From positions 620,001-684,000 of the forward strand of contig BCHS01000003.1 of NCBI GenBank assembly GCA_039545275.1: DNA of 64,000 nt, written 5' to 3'. The position numbers were made by a program, and so were the translations under genes. Shown in pieces: positions 50,931-60,159 of this stretch (positions are counted from its first letter, which is position 1; the number at the start of each line of letters is the position of its first letter). The DNA is from Pseudomicrostroma phylloplanum. Taxonomy: Eukaryota > Basidiomycota > Exobasidiomycetes > Microstromatales. Under the pieces are notes generated by a model that did no database searches, had not been told where the DNA came from, and saw only the letters and a program-made list of their open reading frames with translations.

Positions 50931-51780
50931 ACAACTGTCATCGTGCAGTGGAATGGTCAGAGGGAGTGAGGAAGCATTGCATGCATAGTACTTTGCAAGA
51001 ATCTCGAGCGATGTGTCGTTTTCATCTCCCACCTCTCTCTCTCTCTCATTACCATAATTTTCTCATCATCATCAATATCACACTTTCTCATGTCACCCTT
51101 TCCTCGTGCTCGCGTCATATACTACAGTCGCTGCGACTCCGCTGTTCTATCTACGACGGCACTGTGTTTTGTCTCACGTGCGCTCTCGCTCGGGTTCTAG
51201 AGATACAAACGATCAACATGAACTGCGCAGCACCTCGCTTGGCTGAACGAATGCGATCTGCAACTCCCTGTGCGTGGTGCTGTAACTGAAGATGAACTGA
51301 ACGCCCCCTCGCCTTCCGGCAGCTCAGTCGCGGCAGTAGGGAGGGTATAAGAGAAGATGAAATGAATGCCGCCACCCATTTCAATGGCAAAAGGTCAGTC
51401 TCGAAGTCACGCTGCGGGGTGGTGTAGCCAAAGATGAATGAACGTCCCCTCCGCATCGGTAGAAGAGAACATTGGCTGCATATACTTGCTCTGGCTGGAG
51501 TGCGGTTGCTAACGTCTTCAGTTGAAGAACGAGGGGCGTCGTGCGAGAATGAAGTGTATCGAAATTGCATTTCTGGGGAGCAGAATAGCTTAGGAAGCGG
51601 GTTATATACAGATACAGTGCAGTGCGAGGGAAGAGGCGATGCGATGTCCAAGACCATCCTGAGACTCAGGAAAGTGGCAAGGAGGGGAACTCTAATATGT
51701 ATGATGCCGGATGCAACTGGCGCAGAGGTATGTTCTATCGCAGCAGAGTATGAGAAGGCAGAGCGCGCTTTCGTGCTTGT
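50931..51780. other. convergent intergenic region with local duplication
   Basis: 850 bases between the 3' ends of SCP160 (plus) and the GPI-anchored gene (minus). A diverged sequence of about 42 bases occurs at 51271-51313 and 51413-51454. No gene was recognised. Confidence 0.55.
51271..51454. repeat. diverged direct repeat
   Basis: Copies 51271-51313 (tgcgtggtgctgtaactgaa and on) and 51413-51454 (tgcggggtggtgtagccaaa and on) share a core AAGATGAA(C)TGAACG(C/T)CCCCTC. A shorter relative (gagaagatgaaatgaatgcc) lies at 51349-51374. They look like an old tandem duplication with a period near 70 or 142 bases. Confidence 0.6.
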
Positions 51781-52656
51781 CTAGGCGACTGTCGTCATTA
51801 GCGAGAGACCGCCGACGAGGGAGCCAAGGAGAAGCGTACCGGCGACGCTACCTGCGATGGTGCTCCATGGTGCATCTCCATGGCTACGACGAGCAGCAGA
51901 CGAGGAGCTGCTGCTGGCAGTGGTAGAGGCATCTGCGGCGTTGGAGTCGGTCACGTTTGTGCCATCCCCGGCCTGAGTCTGAGTGACGGTGAGGATGTAG
52001 ATGTCCCTATCAGTCCTGATTCCATGGTTGATGTCCGAGAGGGTGATGTCGTCCGAGGCATCGAACGTGACCATCGTCGACGTGTACTGGCTCTTGTCTT
52101 GCGGCGAAGTGGTGCCAGACGAGTTGGTAGCGTTGCCTACCAGCCAATCCCTTCCGTGGTCATACCCGTTGGGTGAGATGGTGTGGCTCTTTGAGGAAGA
52201 CTCTTCGAGAGAGACGGCCATGAAGATGGCACCGGTGCTCTGCTGCACCCAATAGCGGAAGTGCATGCCTCCGTTTAGGCTTTCCTCGCAGGTGGTGATG
52301 CCATTGTTGAAGTTGTACCTGTACAGGGCCGTTTGGTTCACATCGCCCTGGCCATCGTTGAGATTGGCAGCTTGCTCATCTCCTAGGCTGAGGCCGAGGC
52401 AGCTGTTTGGGCTGTAAAACAGAGACGAAAAGAAGGGGGCTGGGTCGGAGAGGACTGCTGAAGATGAAGCATTGGAGATGATGACATTGAGGGGCTCTCC
52501 AAGATTGGAACTGGGAATGATTGTGAGATAGTCTTCAGGTGCCTCCCAGCCCGACATGGTGCTTTGCCGCTTGATGTGGCGGATGGCAGACGAGGTGACC
52601 GATGTGGTGGCGAGGAGCAGAGAGCTCAAGACAGCGAAGCTAGAGAATGACTTCAT
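51781..52656 (-). CDS. secreted, probably GPI-anchored cell-surface protein (291 aa)
   Basis: Single exon, minus strand. The N-terminus is a signal peptide (MKSFSSFAVLSSLLLATTSV, cut near residue 23), followed by IRHIKR, a likely Kex2 site ending a short pro-segment. The ectodomain contains several N-glycosylation sequons (NASS, NQT, NATNSS, NVT), a Cys pair (SCLGL, TTCEE) and moderately conserved-looking blocks (YLTIIPSSNLGEPLNVIISN, GGMHFRYWVQQSTGAIFMAV, DITLSDINHG with IRTDRDIYILTV). A Ser/Ala-rich stalk (about 245-265) precedes a C-terminal hydrophobic tail (IAGSVAGTLLLGSLVGGLSL), typical of GPI attachment. I recognise it as a generic fungal secreted-protein type without a named function. 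No enzymatic motif was found. Confidence 0.85.
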   Translation of the reverse strand: MKSFSSFAVLSSLLLATTSVTSSAIRHIKRQSTMSGWEAPEDYLTIIPSSNLGEPLNVIISNASSSAVLSDPAPFFSSLFYSPNSCLGLSLGDEQAANLNDGQGDVNQTALYRYNFNNGITTCEESLNGGMHFRYWVQQSTGAIFMAVSLEESSSKSHTISPNGYDHGRDWLVGNATNSSGTTSPQDKSQYTSTMVTFDASDDITLSDINHGIRTDRDIYILTVTQTQAGDGTNVTDSNAADASTTASSSSSSAARRSHGDAPWSTIAGSVAGTLLLGSLVGGLSLMTTVA

Positions 52657-55155
52657 GACGATTGTTGCGATGGAAAGATGACAGAGTAGGCTGTCTAGGT
52701 GGCGAGAAGCGAGTGCGAGTGAGGGGGAGCGATTTGAAAGAAGGAGGTCGCCGAGATGTGTGACTTGAAACAGGGCGATGTGAGGTGCGTTTGCGGCGTA
52801 ACCCTGTGTGAGCTGAGTATTGTTGAAGTAAGGAAGGTGGCGCAGCGAAGAGGATGATCCTGTGGCAAGAAGGAGGAGCTAGTGCAAGGAGTATGTAAAA
52901 TATGAGGGACAAATGGTGGTAGTGATGGTCGTGATCGGCGGGAAGGCACAACACGGAAGGGGCAAAGAACAGACAGGGTGTCACATTGTTTCCGCACGGC
53001 ACCACAGTGGCAACGCCGCCTCCACTCCGTCGCGGCCAAAAGCTCTAGCGTACGGCCCTGCCAAGCTGTCAGCCATAGGCCAAACTACTGCCGCAAGGCT
53101 TAGACTAGATCAGCACAAGCGAGCTGTTGGCCTCATCAAGCATGCCGATTCGTGCTGCGAGTATGCCTCCTCGCCGCCCTGGCCGCGTCTTGCTCGGCAC
53201 GCTGGAGGATGTTCTTGGCAGAGCGACACCGGCTTCTCTCGCGGAGATTTGCAGTGTTTGTTTCGCGTCGGGGTTTCGCCTCGCCTGCTCACTTGGCCTG
53301 TATCTGATCCCCGTCGGGGATAAGGCGCGCAGCGCAGCCTGCACGCTCGCGTGATGAGAAGGGCCAAGTCGAAGATCTGACAAGGACGGACAGACGCTGA
53401 CAATAGGGGAGGTGTTGGCTGCGGGGGGGAGGGGGTGGGATGGACTACTACCTTTCCTCGAATTTGCCAGGATACTTTCTGTTCGATGCCTTTAGTTTGG
53501 ACCATTGGTCTAACACTCTTCGTGGGACATTCCTGTCTGTCTTGACCTTCGAGGGAGCACATTCAGACGCCCGCCGCGAAGTAGCAGAATGACAAGGTCA
53601 ATGGTAGAATGATCTAACGGGGTGCCTCGAAACGAAATCACTCACACTCACTTGAGTGAAGACGGAGGTTATGATGTGCCGTCGTATGATCCAAGGTCTC
53701 CACTATGGCACACTATCTTTTACGAGGGCGACCAAGACATCAGAGCCTGCAATGGCAACCAGTCGCTCTCTGCCTCACCAGCTGTGGACCTTAACTCCAA
53801 CTGACCTCACATACCCTTGCCATTTCGGCGTGTGAGCGATTGACAGCATTTCGGCAGCGTATTGGTCACGTGGCGACCCCCAACAGATACGGCTCTGCGA
53901 GGGCGTTCAGTTATTCCCTGCCTCAGCCAACGCTGTAGAGCTGGGCTGACTGTGAAATCGTATGCTCTTGCTCCAACAGACTCGCTGATTCCTACCGCAC
54001 ACGGCGTTGGCGCTCCGGCAAATGAGACGGCGATTGCGCAAGCGTCTCGACCACAGCGTGTCAGCAATCACAAGAGCACCTTCCTCCCCAAGAGAGCGGG
54101 GTCCGCAAGGCTATCGAGCCGCCTCTACATTTCGCAGCTCTCGTTCACGCGTGTCTGTTTGAAATACCTGAGACGCCACCACTCTCTCAGATTGTGCTAT
54201 ACAAAGCGGGGGGAAATGTGGGGTCTAGGTCTATCTGTGAGGGGTAGGCTCCCGACCCCGCCTGATAATTGGGTGTCTGCATCTACCCCGACAGCGAATG
54301 AGGCCAGAGCGCCGCTCCCCAAGAGCCTTGCGGGGTATCAAAGGACGAAACATGTGGACAAGTGCCAGGATTCCCACCTAGTACGATCAAAGAGGGGATG
54401 TTGGGGAAGTATGGGGATCGCTCGATCTCCGCCTGGGTGGGCTGAGACGGAGTCGAAGGTATTGCCTGTGCGTGGGAATAAGAGGCTGGGCCAAATCAAT
54501 GTGACCACCAGAAGTTCTGCCGAAACCGCGCCGTGGGAGCGACGGAATCTTACCGGGCGAGTAAGGCGGGGAGCGAGGAGGCACAGCCGCTGAGCCCAGG
54601 CGATGAGCGGAGAAAGCCCTGAGGCGCAGTTCTGCCGGTGGACGGGATCTTGATGCAACTCGCCGAAAGCGCCTGGGCTGATTCTCTAGAGCCCAACAAT
54701 TCTTCCTGCACTCCTTTTGGCAGCACCCTGAATATACATCGAGTCTAGCCTCGCTGCAGCTAATTGGGCATGAATCCGGAAAGCTACTTTCGCACCTCGG
54801 CAGTACTTCCGGAGAAGGCGGCGGCGGCGGCGGCGGCGGCGGCGTGCAGTGCCTGCGTCATGTCACTCCTCATGTGCGGCACCCTGCCGCCCCTCTCGCT
54901 ACGTATGGATGGACTCGAGGGTTACTGCTCGTGCGCCGTAGTGCCCTCATGCGATCAGCCCTGACACCCCGGGGGGAAGCAGCCACGTCTGTAGCCGAGG
55001 ACTTGAGTCAACATGGGGACCCATACATAAAAGGAAGATTTGCGTCTTCCCCTCATTCTGTCCCCACACCTTCGCTGTCACTCCCATTCCCCCTCAAGGT
55101 CAGAGCCTCCTCTTCCTCCTCCTCCAACCGACCCAAAGCATCCCCTGTCGTCGTC
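52657..55155. promoter_or_regulatory. long divergent intergenic region upstream of the sugar transporter
   Basis: About 2.5 kb between the GPI-protein gene (minus) and the sugar transporter (plus). A 243-codon open frame at 53862-54593 has no gene-like content and was rejected. Several GC-box/SYGGGG-type hexamers cluster between 54205 and 54335. A (GGC)n tract lies at 54817-54844, and the final 100 bases before the ATG are C/T-rich. No RNA gene was recognised. Confidence 0.5.
54817..54844. repeat. (GGC)n trinucleotide tract
   Basis: Nine perfect GGC units plus one base, about 310 bases upstream of the sugar transporter start codon. Confidence 0.9.
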
Positions 55156-57134
55156 ATGCTCCCCGGCACCGACTTCATTGCCTACGACGGCCCCGCCGTA
55201 GGTTCCACCAGCTTCTTCTCAAAGGCCAATTCAAAGCCTCTCTTCTACGCCTCCATCGCAGTCTTCGGTGCCATTCTTTACGGTGAGCTTCACTGAGACA
55301 GAATTTTCGTCACGCAGCTATGCTCCCTACCAGTCACTGACTCTGAGCACCCCTCCTTTCTTCCTCCAGGTTACGATGGTACATACTTCACCTCCATCCT
55401 GGCTATGGACCAGTTCCTGCGCGACTACGGAACCCTCCAAGCCGACGGTACCTACCTCGTCTCGTCATCACGTCAAAGTATCCTCGCCTCGGCCGTCCAG
55501 ATCGGAGAGTTCTTCGGATCCCTCACTGCATCCTTCATCGGAGACTACTACGGACGAAAGGGAGGTTTCCTAGGTGCCTGTGCGTACGTCACCGTTGGTG
55601 TCATCATCCAGATCATCCCCAAGGGAAGCGTCGCCGCACTCGGAACTGGTCGTGCCATCCTCGGAATGGGTGTGGGAGTAGTCAGTAACGCCACGCCACT
55701 ATATCTATCGGAAGTCGCGCCCACCGCCATTCGAGGTGTCGTTGTATCGAGCTGGCAGCTGATGCTGGCCATTGGTCAAGTTATCGGAGCCTGTGTCGGA
55801 CAGGGAACCAAGGACATTACCAACAGCGCCGCCTACCGCATCCCCATTGGACTCAACCTGGTCATTGTCGCCATCATCTGCCTCGGTATGCTCATCCTTC
55901 CCGAGTCTCCTCGCTGGCTCCTCACCAAGGGACGCGGGGAGCAGGCCATGGCATCGCTCAGGAAGATCAACTCGACCCAGAAGGACCCAGAGCTCGTAGC
56001 ATCCACCGAATACAAGGCTTTCGAACAAGCTCGCCAGGATGAGCTCGCGGCACAAGGCGACGGTGGCTGGGGCTCTATGCTCAAGGACTCGGTCGAGAGG
56101 AGGAAGTTCATCTGCGTTCTTGGAGTCCTGATCTGCCAGCAGATCGGAGGTGTCCAGTTCATCTTTAGCTACACCACCAACTTTTTCTTGGCTATTGGTA
56201 TAGACGATGTGAGTACGTTGCGAGCGATGCGAAGAGGTGTGGTAGGTGGTATGGTCGAAATCGACTCGGTACGAGGATTGTGCGGACGCGCCCCGCGGCG
56301 GCGGATATAGATTAAATTGAATTGGTCGGAGTTTGAACTAGTGTGGACTAATCTGGCATACCATGTACTGACACCCTTCGTTGGCCTCTCCTCCCGCAAT
56401 TCCTCATTCGCCTCTTCCCCAACCTCTAGGCTTTCCTCGTAACCATCATTGTCGATGTCATCGAGGTCTTCGGAGTCCTCTGCTCCTTCCTGGTTATTCC
56501 TCGCTTCGGCCGAAGGCCTCTGCTCATTTACACCTCCATCCCGATGGTCATTTCTCTCTTTGTCTGCGGCATTCTGGGCTGCATCGACAACAGAAACGCA
56601 AACGAGAACCGCTGCATCGCAGCTATGATCTGTATCTACGTCTTCTTCTTCAACGTTGCGTGGGGTCCTCTTGCCTGGACGATGGCATCCGAGCTCGCTA
56701 CCGGTCAAAACCGCCAGAAGCTCATGTCTCTGGGTACCGCTTGCTTCTGGGTCATTGCTTGGGCAGTCACTTTCACGCTCCCTTACCTGTTCAACGACGA
56801 ACCAGGAAGCGCTGGTCTGGGACCGAAGATTGGCTTCATCTACGGTCCAGGAGCGCTCATCGCCCTCGTCTTCGTCTACTTCTACCTCCCCGAGACAAAG
56901 GGACGCTCCCTCGAGGAGATCAACGAGATGCTCGTCTCCCGCGTTCCCACGAGGAAGTGGCAGGGGTACACTACCTCGATTGAGAAGACGCACGCTGCTA
57001 GAGTCGAGGAGGCTGCTGGTGGTGCGGGCGTAACTCGATCCGGTAGCGGCTCGGATGTGTACGAGGACTCGGACATGAAGAAGGGAGAGCTGAGGGGCGC
57101 AAAGGAGACGATGAACGCTACCCATGATGCTTAG
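55156..57134 (+). CDS. MFS sugar (hexose-type) transporter (556 aa)
   Basis: Exons 55156-55282, 55370-56208 and 56430-57134; GTGAGC/GTGAGT donors, CAG/TAG acceptors; the first join rebuilds GYDG, the second gives IDD|AFLVT. It carries the sugar-porter signatures: GYDGTYFTSI in TM1, IGDYYGRKGGF (motif A) between TM2 and TM3, GVVSNATPLYLSEVAPTAIRG after TM4, PESPRWLL after TM6, QQIGGVQFIFSYTTNFF in TM7, GRRPLL, and PETKGRSLEEIN at the end of TM12. The C-tail is hydrophilic. Twelve membrane segments can be traced. It should be a plasma-membrane proton-coupled or facilitative sugar carrier; which sugar is not readable from motifs. The second intron is 221 bases. The long G+C-box-bearing upstream region suggests nutrient-regulated expression (inference). 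Confidence 0.94.
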
Positions 57135-57519
57135 GTTTCGTGCTCAGACCTAAGTCAGAGAGTGCGGGCAGTGTAGAGATCGAATCGTTGAAAGTTCGTC
57201 TTATGTGCCCATGCAGCGTATCCTATCCCACTAGTACATAGAACCAATCACATGCTCTTGCGTAGAGCGTTTCACTCGGAGCTCTCCTTGTGTGATAATG
57301 TCTGCTGATTCAGAGTACAGCCACGTATGTGTGTGAAGGGCAAATGAGTAGAGCAAGAAGTAGACCAGGATCAAACATGTGTCAGAATGGGCCGGTCCCT
57401 CCGGCCAGGCTGGCTCGTGCTCAATCCTCCCTTCATATCGTCCTCCGGCCTTCGCCTTCGCCTCCGCTCCTCTCCTCATTCCCGCTCGCGCGGGGCCCAG
57501 CTTTGCCCTCTGTGACTAT
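57135..57519. other. convergent intergenic region
   Basis: 385 bases between the 3' ends of the sugar transporter and the mitochondrial carrier. Nothing was recognised. Confidence 0.6.
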
Positions 57520-58612
57520 CTACGACGACTGTTGGGCCGCCTTTGCCCTGTACTTGTCTACAAGTCCCTTGTACTGCTCAAAGAAGAGGAACAGCAGTGT
57601 AGTCTGCGGTTGCAGTCGTAGCCAGGCCGGCAGCTGCAGGAGGGGACAAAGAGGTGAAGGCAGGCGAACAGTTGATCAGTCCATCAGTCATCCGGCGAGC
57701 GCAATTCCTTCACCTGTGTCTGCTTCGCTCTGCGACACTCACCCAGCCCCTCATGAAGACGGCGGGTCCGTCCCTGGCCAGACTGGCACGAATGACCTGC
57801 AGCACTCCCTCTCCCGTCTTACTGTTCTGCACCCTAGACTTGACCACGTCCACAGGCGTGCATGCGGTAGTAGCGAGCGTCCCCGCACAGAAGGAAGCGA
57901 CGAATTGCAGCACAGGTCCGTCCGTCATAGAAGTGGCCGAGAGGAGTGCCCCCTTGAATACGTCGTACGAAGCGAGCTGAGCTACGTTCATCACGATGGA
58001 CCGGGTGACATTGGGCATCAGTCCGAGGAACATCCTCCCAACGCCTTCTTCGCGGGTGATTCGCACCAGGCCATTGAGACAATTGCCGTACGCAAATCGC
58101 TCAGCCGGAGGTCGGTTGAGGTCTCCACATGTCCTCACCAGCACCAGCTCGGCGGGGTTACCAGTGACACCAGCAATAGCTCCGGCAGTACCAGCGCACA
58201 GGGCAAGCTGAGCTGTGGTGGGGTTGGTCCCCGTGGGATTGGTGGCAGAGACAGGCTGGGTGTACTGCGCCTTCATGCCCTCGTAGACGGCAAAGCGCGT
58301 GATCGAGTAGGACAACTGGCGCAACCAGGTGGCCGTGAGGCCGTGCCAGAGGCCACGCACACCCTCGACGCGAGCCGTATCCGCTACACTCTTGAACATG
58401 TTCGTCTTGCCCGCGGCAGTCTGGAGACGGTAGCGTGTGAGGTCTAGCGGATGGGTAATGGAGGCAGCAGAGGCGGCAGCCGCGCCTGGGAGGGGAGTCG
58501 GTGGGAGCAAGGTAGAGGGTCAGCTGCGCTTCACTGGTCTGTTGCTCACACGATTGCACTCACCTCCGAGCCAGAAGGGGTATGCTTGCTTCTTTGGTGC
58601 TGGAGAAGCCAT
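57520..58612 (-). CDS. DIC1: mitochondrial carrier, dicarboxylate (Dic1) type (301 aa)
   Basis: Minus-strand exons 58564-58612, 57743-58485 and 57520-57633, GTGAGT donors and CAG acceptors. The joins rebuild Gly (FWLG|GAAAAS) and RGW|LPAWLRLQPQTT. It has three repeats with signature motifs HPLDLTRYRLQT, NPAELVLVR and TPVDVVKSRVQN, each followed by a matrix helix (EGVRGLWHGL, EGVGRMFLGL, DGPAVFMRGW). The third-repeat ending LPAWLRLQPQTTLLFLFFEQ and the NPAELVLVR variant of the second signature resemble the dicarboxylate/oxaloacetate branch (yeast Dic1), which exchanges malate or succinate for phosphate across the inner membrane. Length is normal for a carrier. Substrate assignment within the branch is tentative. 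Confidence 0.88.
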
Positions 58613-60159
58613 GGCGATGAACTGAACAGTATGAGATGTCCGGTGTAGGGTTTAGAGCAGAGCGAGGGCTGGGCTTGGGGTATCCAGTGGATGCTGAGGC
58701 TGTAGTGGTCCTGCGCGAGAGTGTGGGGTAGGGCTGGACTGAGATGAGATCGGATGGTACGAAGAGGGACGAGAAGGTAGGTAGCTAAGCAGGAAGGAGC
58801 TCGCTACCGGAAGCAATCACCGAAAGGCAGAGTCTGGGTGAGGGGGTACAGGTAAGGGAGGAAGAAGTCTGATCCAAGCGAGGGGGGCAAGAGGCGAGGT
58901 GTCAGGCGGACAGGAAGGTCATTCCGAGGGAGGAGTCACCCAATCAGTCAGGCAGTAGCGCTTGCCCCCCCGCTGGTCCGCTTCCATGCATGGTGCGGTG
59001 CGCCTTCCGTGTCTGGCCGGCAAGGGCCGATGAGCCCAATCAGATGAATGCCCCACACCCGCACACACACCCACAGCTCAATCTCCCACTGCCCACTACC
59101 CTCACTGCCCTCTGCCTCACCTGACTAGTCCTCCCTCGGCCAGTCTCACCAATCGGGGCGCACCTGACCTCTTCCCCCCCAAGCCAAGCAGATAAGGCAT
59201 CCAGCCGAGCTCGGCTTTCCCCTGCCTCTGCTCTGGCCCTGCCTGCTCCTCTTGGCCCCACTGCCCCAGTGGTGCTGCAGTGCGGGGGTGGGGGGGGGGC
59301 TGGGGCTGGGTGGCCCATGCGAGCTCCATCTCCGCGTTCTCCGCAACCCTCTGCCGTTCTGCCCCACGGCGCGATCACGGCAGCTACACGCAAAGCCACG
59401 CTATGCCAGCCACGTGGACGCGACGGGCGGACCGGAGCGGCACAAAGAGCTGATCGTGAGGACAAGGAATGGTCGAAGGAAGCCTCTCATCGGCTCAGAC
59501 GAAGGACACAAAGGGACACGTTGGTTCGTAGAATTTCGTCTTTGGAGGAATGAGAATCATTGAATGAAAAGATACAGGGGTGTGTGGTGGGGAGATAGGG
59601 ACAAGGGTCGCGGGTCGCGAAGGGCAGAAGGAGACGTCACGCGTCGAGGAGCCCTGGGCTTCTCACGACGCTGCATCTACCTGAACTGCCTTCGTATGCT
59701 GAGAATCGTCAAAGGGAAGACATGAAGATGCCCGTCGAGGGCGTAAAATGCTCTCGCACCAGTGCTGGGCACCGTTGGTCGAGAATCGCTTGATCGTGAA
59801 AAGTAGTAGTGCCGGTGAAGCCCTTGTTCGTGTGCGTATGCGTGAACATGTGCGTGTGAGAGGGTCGCGAGAAAGTTCGTAACAGGGGAAAGCCAGAGTG
59901 CGAGCTCGTTGCGTGACGCGATGATAAGCCTGTTTGTGTGTGTGTATGTATTTGACAATTGAGAATGGATCTAGGTGACTTGAAGATGTGTTCTAGAGAA
60001 CAGCGAGACTTGAGATGCTGAAGGTGAGTGCGGAGACCGTTTGCCTGCTTGTGTGCAAAACGTGCCACGTTGAAAAGGGCCTCGCATGGTCGAATGACGC
60101 TAGAGAAATGTGGAGGAACAGCGAACAGCTTGACCAGGAAGTGCGGATGGGCGATTCGT
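58613..60159. other. intergenic region, no gene seen
   Basis: About 1.5 kb between the carrier start (minus) and the PPS1 stop (minus); it holds the carrier promoter and the PPS1 3' flank. It includes a G-rich stretch near 59284-59312 (run of ten G inside a G-rich context). Short open frames lack family content. Confidence 0.5.

Noticed and set aside
53862..54593. 243-codon open frame on the plus strand
   Set aside because: Composition looks random (no motif, no hydrophobic pattern, Arg/Ser-rich as in other GC-rich junk frames). It lies in the transporter upstream region and has no splice partners.
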